NCBI GenBank assembly: GCA_902810755.1
Contig: CADDYT010000007.1
Location: 30,523 to 94,522 of the forward strand
DNA length: 64,000 bases
Source of the DNA: Chloroflexota bacterium
GTDB taxonomy: Bacteria; Chloroflexota; Ktedonobacteria; Ktedonobacterales; Ktedonobacteraceae
Direction of reading: 5' to 3'
Made by a program: the position numbers and the translations under genes
Shown here: in pieces, positions 54,848 to 63,873 of the stretch
How positions within the stretch are numbered: position 1 is the first letter of the stretch
Layout of the letters: each line of letters opens with the position of its first letter
Notes under the pieces: model-generated
The model's database searches: none
The model's input: the letters and a program-made list of their open reading frames with translations, nothing else
What the model was told of the DNA's origin: nothing

Positions 54848-55087
54848 TCCCCAGCTTTGGGGTCTCCATTTTTTCGGGTCAAGATCAACCTCCTGGACTC
54901 GGCGCTCCCACCGTTGGTCGAATTCCTGATTCAAAACGGTGGCGCGTAAAGCGAGAATGGCAACAGGATCAGCAAGGGTTCAGCACATGCTTGACCGTCA
55001 GGAGTTGGACACAGGAAGCGCCTATCCACCCCCAAAACCCCGAAGCCTTGCATTTTGCCTTGACCTACCTTTTGGTCATTTTTTGTC

Positions 55088-55116
55088 TTGACAATGGGGT
55101 ACACCATAGTGAAAAT
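55088..55116 (+). promoter_or_regulatory. Possible promoter of the STAND gene
   Basis: TTGACA at 55088-55093 and GAAAAT at 55111-55116 are 17 bases apart, 25 bases before the ATG. The -10 box is poor, so confidence is low. Confidence 0.25.
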
Positions 55117-55140
55117 TGTTTAGATTGGAGCTACTCAAGA

Positions 55141-57963
55141 ATGCAGGAGAGCATCGAATTTCCTTCCTCCTTTGGAGAACTATTAAAAACATTTCGTAAA
55201 CGGCGATCTCTTACGCAAGAGCAACTTGCCGTTCGTCTCGGCCTGCATCGCAACAGTGTTGGTCGCTGGGAACGGGGAGATTTCCTTCCGAATAGCAGAG
55301 CCATAATACAGGAAATCTCGACAGTGTTGAAATTAGATGGGCTGGAAGCACGCCAACTCTTGGAAGCCTGCCTAACGACGTACTTCCCTTATTGGAGCAT
55401 TCCCTTTCCTCGTAACCAGATGTTTAGTGGCCGTGAAGAGATCCTGCATGCATTACATCTCCTCTTGGGCTCTCAGCAAAATGTTGCGTGTAAAAAATCA
55501 TGTGCTTTATATGGCTTAGGAGGAATTGGGAAAACGCAGGTTGCACTAGAATACGCCTACCGATATGCGCTAGAGTATGCAGCCATTTTCTGGATCGAAG
55601 CTGAGACAGTGCAGAATATTATTGCCAGCTTCCAAAAGATTGCTGAGATATTAGGTTTACCTCAACAGAGAGAATCAGATCAACAGCAGATTGTAGCAGC
55701 TGTACAGCGATGGTTAAGTACACACAAGGAATGGCTTCTGATTTGGGATAACTTAGAGCAGATTGAGTTGCTCCATCGCTTTCTGCCGCCAGCTCAACAG
55801 GGAGCAATCCTTATTACGACGCAAAAACCCACACTTGGGACACTGGTTCAGTGTTTAGAGCTATCGCCTATGAAGAAAGAAGAAGGGATACTGCTGTTTT
55901 TACGCCGTGCGAAAGTACTCAAGCAGGGAACTCATAGTGAAGAGGTAAACCAACGACAGATGTGCTCACCTATTGAGTACAAGGTGGCAGAAATACTCGT
56001 AAAGGCTATGCACGGACTCCCTCTTGCGCTTGACCAAGCAGGAGCATACATCGACGAAACGAGATGTACCATAGCTGATTATGTCCAATATTATGAGCAA
56101 CAACGCTTGACATGCCTTGGATGGCGTGGTACCTCAGATGGAAGCCACCCGAATTCGGTTGTAGCAACAGTGATGTTGGCCAAGCAGAGAATCGAGGCGG
56201 TTAGCCCGATAGCAGTAGAGTTGCTTCAGGTGTGTGCCTTTTTGTATCCTGACAGCATCGCAATAGAAATATTTACAAAGGGGACATCAGAATTAGGATC
56301 GACCCTACAGGTAGTAGATGTTGATCGTTTTCAGCTTGATTTAGTTATTGCTGCACTTTGCCACTGTTCCTTGGTGCAAAGACATCCAGAGGAGCAAATA
56401 CTCACTATTCATCGTCTCGTGCAGGTCGTTATTCGAGAAACAATGAGTGCAGAGGAACAAGTACAATGGCAGCAACGAGTAATTCGGCACCTTAATATGC
56501 TTTTCCCTGAAACCATCACTGAAGATCCAGAGATATGGAAAAAATGTGAAAAACTCTTATCACATGTGTTAACATGTGCAATGGCCATTCTAGATTCTAA
56601 CGAGGATTTGGTGCTCGCTAACTTATTACAGAAAGCAGCGACTTATCTTCGTGAACGCGGTCAGTATAACCAGGTACAACCGTTATATCAGCGGGCACTG
56701 CGTATCTATAAACAAAGCTTGGAACCACGGCATTTTCAAGTCACCCACTTGCTCAGGGATATGGCAACTTTCTATAGGCTACAAGGGAAGTACAAGCAAG
56801 CTGAACCACTTTATCGAGAGGTTTTAAGTAGCTGGGAACAAACCTTGGGGCCACAGCATCCCGATCTGCCTATGCCGCTTAATGGGCTAGCCGCAACCTA
56901 TTACGAGCAAGGAAAGTACGAGCAAGCTGAAGCTCTCTATCAACGCTCCCTACAGATCTGGGAACATGCCTTGGGACCAGTAAATCGTGACTTGGCCATA
57001 CCACTTAATGGGCTAGCTGTGATCTATTACGAGCAAGGAAAGTACGAGCAAGCCGAAGCTCTGTACCAACGCGCACTGCATATTTGTGAACGAACCTTGG
57101 GGCCGCAGCATCCTAACACCGCCCGACCGCTCACTGGGTTGGCAGCTCTCTATTGGGAACAAGGGAAGTACGAGCAAGCCGAAGCTCTGTACCAACGTGC
57201 TTTGCAAATCTGGGAGCAAGCTGTAGGATCAGGGTATTTTGAACCCATCACTGGGTTAGCAGCTTCTTATAAGCAACGAGGAAAGCATGAGAGGGCCGAG
57301 CTTTTATACTTGCGGATCTTGCGCATCCGCGAGCCTGCACTGGGTTCTGAACATTCGCAACTTGCTTATGTACTTAACTATCGGGCAACCCTTTATAGGC
57401 TACAAGGGAAGTACGAGCAAGCTGAAGCTCTCTATCAACGCTCCCTACAGATCTGGGAACATGCCTTGGGATCAGTAAACCCTGATCTAATTATGCCACT
57501 TAATGGGCTAGCTGTGATCTATTACGAGCAAGGGAAGTACGAGCAAGCCGAAGCTCTGTATCAACGCGCACTGCATATTTATGAACAAACCTTGGGGCCA
57601 CAGCATCCTAACACCGCCCGACCGCTCACTGGGTTGGCAGCTCTCTATCGGGAACAAGGGAAATACGAGCAAGCGGAGCTTTTCTATAAACAAGCCATTG
57701 TTACTAGTGAGCGGTGTTTAGGGTTAAATCACCGTAACACAGCTGAAAGCCTTCTCGACCTGGCGCAACTTCACGCACAGCAAGGTAACAGCGAGCAAGC
57801 AAAAATGTTGCTACAACGTGCCTACATCGCCTTTGAGCAGTGTTTAGGTCCAACGCACCCTACGACAGTGAGGGTCAGAAATGACTGTCATCGTCTCGCT
57901 GAAGGAGGCCATGCCGAGTGTTGTGTAAAGACAGCCTGGGGTGGCCCCACTTTCGTGGAGTGA
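55141..57963 (+). CDS. HTH-NB-ARC-TPR (STAND-type) signalling protein, 3' end rewritten by an IS
   Basis: ATG 55141 follows GGAGCTACTC; the longer frame upstream is not gene-like. The 940-residue protein has an XRE HTH (about 12-70, LTQEQLAVRLGLHRNSVGRW), an NB-ARC NTPase with Walker A YGLGGIGKTQVALEYA at about 123-138 and Walker B WLLIWDNLEQI, and the GLPLAL motif. About ten TPR units follow (YEQGKYEQAEALYQRALQI). The last seven codons lie in the inverted repeat of the adjacent IS3, so the native C-terminus is lost. Such proteins act as regulators or as effector-bearing sensors of phage. No effector domain remains visible. Confidence 0.82.
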   Translation: MQESIEFPSSFGELLKTFRKRRSLTQEQLAVRLGLHRNSVGRWERGDFLPNSRAIIQEISTVLKLDGLEARQLLEACLTTYFPYWSIPFPRNQMFSGREEILHALHLLLGSQQNVACKKSCALYGLGGIGKTQVALEYAYRYALEYAAIFWIEAETVQNIIASFQKIAEILGLPQQRESDQQQIVAAVQRWLSTHKEWLLIWDNLEQIELLHRFLPPAQQGAILITTQKPTLGTLVQCLELSPMKKEEGILLFLRRAKVLKQGTHSEEVNQRQMCSPIEYKVAEILVKAMHGLPLALDQAGAYIDETRCTIADYVQYYEQQRLTCLGWRGTSDGSHPNSVVATVMLAKQRIEAVSPIAVELLQVCAFLYPDSIAIEIFTKGTSELGSTLQVVDVDRFQLDLVIAALCHCSLVQRHPEEQILTIHRLVQVVIRETMSAEEQVQWQQRVIRHLNMLFPETITEDPEIWKKCEKLLSHVLTCAMAILDSNEDLVLANLLQKAATYLRERGQYNQVQPLYQRALRIYKQSLEPRHFQVTHLLRDMATFYRLQGKYKQAEPLYREVLSSWEQTLGPQHPDLPMPLNGLAATYYEQGKYEQAEALYQRSLQIWEHALGPVNRDLAIPLNGLAVIYYEQGKYEQAEALYQRALHICERTLGPQHPNTARPLTGLAALYWEQGKYEQAEALYQRALQIWEQAVGSGYFEPITGLAASYKQRGKHERAELLYLRILRIREPALGSEHSQLAYVLNYRATLYRLQGKYEQAEALYQRSLQIWEHALGSVNPDLIMPLNGLAVIYYEQGKYEQAEALYQRALHIYEQTLGPQHPNTARPLTGLAALYREQGKYEQAELFYKQAIVTSERCLGLNHRNTAESLLDLAQLHAQQGNSEQAKMLLQRAYIAFEQCLGPTHPTTVRVRNDCHRLAEGGHAECCVKTAWGGPTFVE
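56929..57680 (+). repeat. Long near-identical direct repeat in the TPR region
   Basis: Blocks starting at 56929 and 57424 match for roughly 250 bases with few differences, at an offset of 495 bases (165 codons). They encode near-identical TPR units, so the array probably changes in length by recombination. Confidence 0.85.
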
Positions 57964-57977
57964 GAGAACTTGGAAAC

Positions 57978-58836
57978 TCACCCTTTCTGTTGCTCATAGG
58001 TCACTGGGCTCAGATAGCCCAGCGTCGAATGACGGCGTTTCCGATTGTAAAACACTTCGATATACTCAAAGATCGACCCCTGCGCCCGCCTTTCGGCTCT
58101 GATAGGAGTGCCAATCTGTCCACTCCCCTTTGAGCGAACTGAAAAACGACTCCATGGCCGCGTTATCGTAGCAATCCCCTTTTCCGCTCATGCTCACCAC
58201 GATCCCTGCCTCTGCCAACTGGGCCTGATAGGAGCCACTGGTATACTGACTGCCTCGATCAGAATGATGCAACAGACCGCTGTTGGGGGGTCGGCGCATC
58301 AGGGCCATGCGCAAGGCTTGCTCGACTAACCCACTATCGCGATGAGCGGCCATCGCCCAACCGACGACCAGGCGCGAGAAGAGATCGAGCACCACGGCCA
58401 GATAGAGCCAGCCCTCGGCAGTCCAGACCCCTGTGATATCGGTGCCCCACTTGGTGTTGGCATCGGCGGCACGGAAATCCCGAGCCAGGAGATTCGGCGC
58501 GACGGGGTCACTCTGCTGACTATCAGTCGTGACCGTTCGATGCCGTCGTCGCCGCCCGCTCAGGCCCTGCTCACGCATCAGGCGCACCACCCGTTTGCGT
58601 CCACACGAACTACCCTCTTCGGCCAAGTCCGCCTGGATGCGTCGACTGCCATAGATCTGGTGAGAGGCTTGATGCAACTGGCGAATACGGGCGCTCAACC
58701 CTTCATCGGCGATCTGGCGCGCACTTGGTGGGCGCTGTTTCCAGGCATAAAAGCCACTGACCGAGACTTCGCGTACCTGACACATCGTGGTGACAGCATA
58801 CTCCTGTTGATGCTCAGCAATAAAGCGATACTTCAT
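57978..58836 (-). pseudogene. IS3-family OrfB (copy 2) with a C-terminal frameshift
   Basis: The frame from ATG 58836 (MKYRFIAEHQQEYAV) has all three catalytic acids (NTKWGTDITGVW, LLHHSDRGSQYTS, NAAMESFFSSLKGE). After SYQSRK it runs out of frame and stops at 58066. The proper ending (SIFEYIEVFYNRKRRHSTLG, then YLSPVTYEQQKG) is in another frame down to 57978. An indel near a G-run at about 58078-58095 explains this. The missing tail is usually needed, so this copy is likely dead. Confidence 0.75.
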
Positions 58837-59129
58837 CTGGCATCCCGTGAGTAGATGGAAACTACTTTTTTTAAAATGTCACGTTCCTGCTTCACCACTT
58901 CCAACTCGCGTTTGAGCCGACGGCTCTCCTCTTCCTCAGGGCTCTGATGTCCGCTGCCAGGAAAAGCCTGCTCCCCTTCTTGAGTCAGCACTTTGCACCA
59001 GTGATGCAAGGTACTATCGGCAATCCCCAGATCGCGAGCCACTTGCGCCGTACTCTTGCCGCTTGTCTGCGCCAAGCGCACCGCCTCCAGCTTAAACTCT
59101 CTCGGAAACGTTCGTTGGTCCTTTGGCAT
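58833..59129 (-). CDS. IS3-family OrfA (copy 2)
   Basis: The start is ATG 59129 (MPKDQRTFPREFKLEAVRLA) behind GAGGGGCAAG. The 98 residues include the HTH and a zipper region, ending ILKKVVSIYSRDAR. A seven-base A/T run near the end fits a frameshift site. It overlaps OrfB by four bases. Confidence 0.85.
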   Translation of the reverse strand: MPKDQRTFPREFKLEAVRLAQTSGKSTAQVARDLGIADSTLHHWCKVLTQEGEQAFPGSGHQSPEEEESRRLKRELEVVKQERDILKKVVSIYSRDAR

Positions 59130-59193
59130 CTTGCCCCTCCCTTTCTGTGGAGTAGTATATTCCAACTTCCCCTACTCCACAAAACCGGGGCCA

Positions 59194-59349
59194 GCTCAAA
59201 GTAAGTTTGACGCCGATCTGGAGCGCATCAAGAATCTCCTCAAGTTAGGGCTCTCGGTGCGCAAAATCGCTACCCTCCTTGGGTGCAAAAACCATCTCGC
59301 ACTCAACACCTCCATCAACAAACGCAAGCTTCGCGAACAAAGCTCATAG
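59194..59349 (+). pseudogene. 3' fragment of an unknown gene
   Basis: Outside the IS3 right end a frame of about 50 codons reads FDADLERIKNLLKLGLSVRK, then IATLLGCKNHLALNTSINKR and a stop. It looks like a helix-turn-helix C-terminus. It may be the far side of the site where IS3 copy 2 inserted, but it does not continue the STAND protein in any clear way. Confidence 0.4.
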
Positions 59350-59464
59350 GGAGATCGTTATTGAAAAGCACAGCAAGTAGCCCCCGAATTGGAATGGTCT
59401 CCGGTATCTAAAAGAAGATGCTCTGCGCTCCCTTGTATTTTGCAAGGGAAAAGTGAACCAGTTT

Positions 59465-59779
59465 TTACTCGAAAAGTATGCCAGCAGGCTGATATACAAC
59501 AACCGTTTTCAACTGAAAACGGTGCCACTTGTTACTCGAAAAGTGGACCCCCCCTGTCGGTGTGACCAGTTTCTCATCGCCTTGCTCCCGACTCTCCTGG
59601 TGCTGAAGTTGCTGACGAAAGCGATAGGAGGTTCCCACAAATTCGAGGATCGTGGCGCGATGCGTGAGCCGATCCAGCAGGGCCGCTGACATGCGCTCAT
59701 CGCCGCCCATGATACTGCTCCACTCCGCAAAGCGCAGGTTCGTCGTCACAATGACTGCCACTCGCTCGTAGAGAGCGGA
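59465..59779 (-). pseudogene. istB: IstB, C-terminal part (separated)
   Basis: The frame reads ALYERVAVIVTTNLRFAEW, then ERMSAALLDRLTHRATIL and a C-terminal tail to the stop at 59465. It directly continues the N-terminal part at 62486-63048: joining at GA restores QVCSALYERVAV. IstB is the ATPase helper of IS21 transposition. Confidence 0.85.
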
Positions 59780-59859
59780 ACCTCGTTACCCATAATGCGT
59801 CCCTCTCTTGCTCAGAGCACTAACTGGACAGATTCCTCGGTCCGTGGTTCCATTGTATC

Positions 59860-62061
59860 TCATTTCTGTTCACCATGTGCAACATCCTGTGGACAAAAGC
59901 GCCATTCCCAGCGTCCTCCGGTGCGCCGCCGATAGGGCAGATAATCTCCTCGGCACACATACTGCCATACCTCTTCAGCCGAGCAGTGGTGGCGGCGCAT
60001 GAGATCACGGATGGAAAGGAAGTTAGCACAAGGGATTTCTCCGCTGAGGCGGGCCACTTCCTGCTCGGATAAACGCACCCACAGCGCTGACCCGGCCCCG
60101 CGCTGATCACCTGCGAGCACACCATGCCCCACCTACACATGCACCAACGAGGACGAGATCTGCAGCCGTCGCGCTGCCTCACGGGTCGAGATGAGGCCAT
60201 CACCGCGCACGGCGACAGCTCCTGGTTCGACCGGACACGCGGTGGCAATCGCGTGCTGATCGCGTAGGCTCGCTACTCTGCCAGCTGTCCAGGGTTTTCC
60301 TGTTGGCGTATGTACCTCTTCGGCATTGAGCAGCTCGGCAATCTGATGGTCCGGCAGACGCTTGGCAAGCTCGCGCAATCGCTCCACGAGAGCGGTGGGA
60401 GCCAGACAATGCCAGCCAATGGGAGGGCAGACGATCTCATGGCTTGTCGTCACGCCACCACTCCACAAGATGGTCATCGTGGCCTGCCGTGGTGCTGTAG
60501 GGGTCAGGGTGATCTCCTGGATGAGGGTGCGCAGCAACCGCTTGCGATCGGCCATGGTGGTCGTTTCGGCCTGCCAGATGGCGGGGACATTGAGCGTCAG
60601 CTGGCACACGGCTTCCCGCTCTTCTTCGCTCAAGGGCAACAGGGCCGTCTTTTGCGCGACGGCATACTCCCGCTCCAGGTTCTGAAGCTGCTCCAGGGCG
60701 GTATTCCACCGTTTTTCCAGTTCGCGAGCGACTAAGCGATTGTCAGGATCAACCGCATCGTATTGGCGCTGGGCAAGTCGTACCTCATAGCGTGCCCGTT
60801 CCAGCCGAAGCTGCCAGCCCGTTTCACGATTCTTGCGCTCCTGCTCCAACGTCTTGAGCGCCGCGAGCAGCGTGTCGAGCTGGGCCGGTTTCACGGCCTC
60901 AAAGAAGCAAGCGCGAACCGCATCATCGAGATAGCGTTGGCCAAAGGATTGACAGGTCGAGGCGGCATAGCGGACGGAGGCATCCCGGCAGACGTAGCGC
61001 GGACCGTGCTTGCTGTACTGGACCTGCATGCGCCGCCCACAGCGACCACAGAGGACCAGTCCCTGGAGCAGAGCTTCTCCCTCGCGTGGCGCACCGGGGC
61101 GGCGATGGATGAAATTGTACATGTTGGCACGCAGTTGCTCCCGGTTGCGCGCATACTGCTCCTCGCTGATGTAAGCTGGGTAGACCCCCGAAACCACAAT
61201 CTCCCACTCCTCTTGAGGCAGCCGATGGGCCCAGCGTTCTTGCGGTGCTCCTGGGCGTGGTTGCAGCGTGCGGCGCCCGTAGACAAACATCCCCGCGTAG
61301 ACGGGACTGGTCAACACCTCAGTGAGCATCTGGTAGGTGGGACTCACCCAGATCAGGCGTCCAGCATCCACTCCCTGCTGTACATAGCGAGGCATGAGCA
61401 GTCCCTCTGCTTGAAAAGAGCGCTGAACGGCTCGTGCATTCTGCAGCTTGGCAAAGCGCTCGAAGAGGGTGCGCAAGGTCCATTGCACCTGCTCGTCGGG
61501 ATCTTTGACCACGCTGCCGGAAGCTTCCCGCCGGTAGCCGACGGGCAACCGCAGTTCCAGTGCTCCTCGTCGTGCTTTGTTGAGCAGACCTGCACGCATG
61601 CGAGCGTGAAGAATATGTAATTCTGCGGCAAAGAGCGTCCCTTTCAACCCCAGCACCAGGCGGTCATTGGGATCACGCAGATCGTAAATCCCCTCGTCAT
61701 CAGCAAGCAAGGTATCAAAGACGGCGCACAGTTCCAGCACCCGGTGCCAATCAGAGTTGAGACGGGAGAGCCGCGAGACTTCGGTGACCAGCACCAGGCC
61801 CACCTCCCCCAACCCGATCGCGGAAACCAGGCGCTGAAACCCCAGACGCTCTTTGCTTGAGGCCCCGGAGCGGCCCAGGTCTTCATCCAGCACCACGATG
61901 CGTGGACGGGGCCATCCCAGTGCTTCGGCCCGCTCGGCCAGTTGATATTGCCGTCGCGTGCTCTCCTGATGGACCACCAGTTGCTTGGGGGTGGACTGCC
62001 GCACATAGACCATCGCCGTGCGGTCCAGATGCGTTTGCTGAATGGCAGCAGCATGATTCAT
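59860..62061 (-). pseudogene. Large serine recombinase with an in-frame TAG near the C-terminus
   Basis: From ATG 62061 (MNHAAAIQQTHLDRTAMVYV) the protein has a resolvase catalytic domain with YVRQSTPKQL (Ser23 or so in RQS), a recombinase domain (KARRGALELRLPVGYRREAS), a zinc ribbon (LCGRCGRRMQVQYSKHGPRY then C), and a coiled coil. The frame stops with TAG at 60133-60135 after ISSSLVHV. The same frame resumes as VGHGVLAGDQRGAGSALWVR and runs to 59860. Family members read RW at this position, so TAG likely arose from TGG. The main 642-residue part keeps the catalytic and DNA-binding domains and may still work. Confidence 0.82.
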
Positions 62062-62179
62062 GAGTTCCTCCGATGCGCTGGGCGTGAAGATGACGATGCA
62101 GCAGTTCGCCCAGTTGTGCGATCAGCTCGCGCTGGGCTTCTTTGGGAAACGTGAGCCACATGGCTGGCGGAAGATTCAT
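61883..62179 (-). CDS. Small element-encoded protein, tentative
   Basis: From ATG 62179, behind GGAGGCGACCG, the frame reads MNLPPAMWLTFPKEAQRELI and QLGELLHRHLHAQRIG, a helical start typical of small proteins encoded before recombinases of this kind. It overlaps the recombinase by about 180 bases, and the overlapping part is not gene-like. The true gene may be shorter or shifted near 62060. Confidence 0.35.
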   Translation of the reverse strand: MNLPPAMWLTFPKEAQRELIAQLGELLHRHLHAQRIGGTHESCCCHSANASGPHGDGLCAAVHPQATGGPSGEHATAISTGRAGRSTGMAPSTHRGAG

Positions 62180-62485
62180 CGGTCGCCTCCTCTGATGAAG
62201 CTCGATCCTGTAACTGCTTCAGTATATCAAGCAGGGAACGGACGCTGGTGAGACTCCACAGAGGCAGAGCCTGGGGGGGAGGAAGCGGAGGGCACTGATC
62301 AGTCCAGCGAAGAGGTACTTGCTGGGTGGTCCCAGAGGGCAGTTGAATGACCAGGTAGGTCTCTCCTTGTTTGGTGAGAGAGCGCAGCAGCGGGAACACC
62401 TGGCCCGACAGGGGATGATGGGGAGCCGTCACCTGAATGAATTGGCGCTGTGGAGAAGACTGGTCTGTAGTATGTTGGTTAGAGT
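62058..62485 (-). CDS. DUF5372-like protein of the serine-recombinase transposon
   Basis: The frame contains IQVTAPHHPLSGQVFPLLRS, LVIQLPSGTTQQVPLRWTD and SVRSLLDILKQLQDR, the pattern of DUF5372 proteins encoded beside transposon recombinases. There is no ATG in the element part of this frame; a GTG at the V of QVTAPHH is one possible start. The function is unknown. The stop overlaps the recombinase ATG. Confidence 0.5.
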
Positions 62486-63048
62486 GAGCAGACCTGAAAC
62501 AATAACTGTGCTCCCGTCGAGGGAAAGGGGAGAAAGCCCAGCTCATCCAGCACGATCAGCTCGTACTTGCCGATTTGAGCCATCACGCGCGAGAGTTGAT
62601 ACTCCTGCTGCGCTTTGATGAGATCATTGACGAGTCCGGCTACGTTGTAAAAGCGCACGCGATGGCCCTGCCGGCAGGCAGCCAGAGCCAGCCCTGTCGC
62701 GACGTGTGATTTACCTAGACCAGGGTTTCCCAGCAAGATCACCGGTTCAGCGGCAGCCATGTAGGCTCCCTGGGCCAGTTCCAGAATGCGCGCTTTGGGG
62801 ACCGAGGGCACCAAATTCCACTCGAAGTCCGCTAGGTCTTTGAGAACGGGCAAATGGGCTTGTTGGATGAGCCGCTCAATCCGGCGTCCCTCCCGGTTGC
62901 TCACTTCCTCTTGCGCTAGGCCAAAGAGGTAGCGTTCGTAGGAAAGATGGGAGTGCGCCGCCTCCGTGGCCAGTTGCTGATACGAGTGCAGAAAACTGGG
63001 CAGGCGTAACTGCTGCAGATAGTTTTCGAGTAAAAATTCTTGGCTCAT
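62486..63048 (-). pseudogene. istB: IstB, N-terminal part (interrupted)
   Basis: From ATG 63048 (MSQEFLLENYLQQLRLPSFL) it has the AAA+ region with ILLGNPGLGKSHVATGLAL and IVLDELGFLPF. It is interrupted after QLLFQVCS by the transposon; the few codons beyond read SL then stop. The rest is at 59465-59779. Confidence 0.88.
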
Positions 63049-63868
63049 GAGGCGACTCCTTTCTCAATGAGTTGCTCGTAACAGGCTAAATCAATCGCCT
63101 GGCTTCCCAACGCTGCCAGGTGAGGTTTGTCGGAGAGATCGAGGGACCCTTGCACAACCGGCCCGCTCTGGAGGTGGGCCAGGCAATGTTTGACTCCATC
63201 GAGATGGGGACCGCCAAAGTTGAGAGCCTGCTCGATGGCTTGCTCAACCTGAGCCGCCGGATGCTGCTGATGAAGCTGCAAGATGCGGATGAACTCTTTC
63301 ACGCCTCGGCCATCGGGCCACTGTTCCCGCAAACGGGCGAGCAGACGATGGTAGGAGGCAGGCCAGTCCGCTTTCCATTGCCGTAGCGGTCGCGCATACT
63401 CGAGCGCTCCAGGGCGCATCTCAAGCAAGAAGAGGTAATGCAAGGGGTCAAACACATCCTGTTCGCGCCCGTAGCAACGGAGATGGCGAGCCAGCACTTG
63501 TCTGCCGTCGGAAATCTCAACGACAAACGGATAGGCTTTGAGGGTCAGGACTTGGCGAGCCTGCTCGGCTGGGACCGAATAGCGGTTGGTCTCAAAGCTG
63601 ACCTGACTGTAGGGGGTCAAATGAACCTGCCGATGGACACAGCACTCAAACGCCTGGCGCGGCAACGGACGCAACAAGGGCCGTTCTTGTTCCCAGGCCT
63701 GCCCAATCGTCATCGCTTGCCCACGCACCACGCGCACATCATCGCGCAGGCACTCCTGGACGAGAAACTGATTGAGCTGCTCGTAGCTCTCCACACGCGG
63801 CATGGGAACGAGAAAATTTCTTCGACTGAACCCCACCGCTCCCTCAACGCCCCCTTTTCATGTCCCTG
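63045..63868 (-). pseudogene. istA: IstA transposase, C-terminal part
   Basis: The frame begins at the ISL3 boundary with GHEKGGVEGAVGFSRRNFLV, which includes the last catalytic Glu region (EKGGVE) of IstA. It continues through SFETNRYSVPAEQA (Mu C-terminal-like domain) to the stop overlapping istB. The HTH and most of the DDE core are gone. An internal ATG/GTG near 63836 is not the real start. Confidence 0.8.
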
Positions 63869-63873
63869 AGCAG

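Larger units (their letters stand above)
53634..54881. mobile_element. IS3-family element, copy 1
   Basis: About 1248 bp. Left end TGCCCCGAATTTGTGGAG; right end, read inward, TGACCCGAAAAAATGGAG. It holds orfA and orfB with full motifs. No short target duplication is clear. Confidence 0.8.
57942..59193. mobile_element. IS3-family element, copy 2 (diverged)
   Basis: About 1252 bp. Ends match for about 34 bases, such as TGGCCCC(A/G)(C/G)TTT(C/T)GTGGAGT. It truncates the STAND gene on the left. The right end meets a short gene fragment. Confidence 0.8.
59780..62487. mobile_element. Serine-recombinase transposon inserted in istB at a GA dinucleotide
   Basis: The outer istB sequences join if the segment between GA (59778-59779) and GA (62486-62487) is removed. 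A GA core is what TnpX/TndX-type large serine recombinases (Tn4451, Tn5397) use. The unit is 2.7 kb and carries a DUF5372-like gene, a small gene and the recombinase. Confidence 0.8.
59465..63868. mobile_element. IS21-family element, interrupted and 5'-truncated
   Basis: istA and istB are on the minus strand with the usual small overlap (63045-63048). istB is split by a serine-recombinase transposon and istA has lost its N-terminus to an ISL3 element. Short repeats ACTCGAAAAGT at about 59467 and 59536 may be in the IS21 end. Confidence 0.8.
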
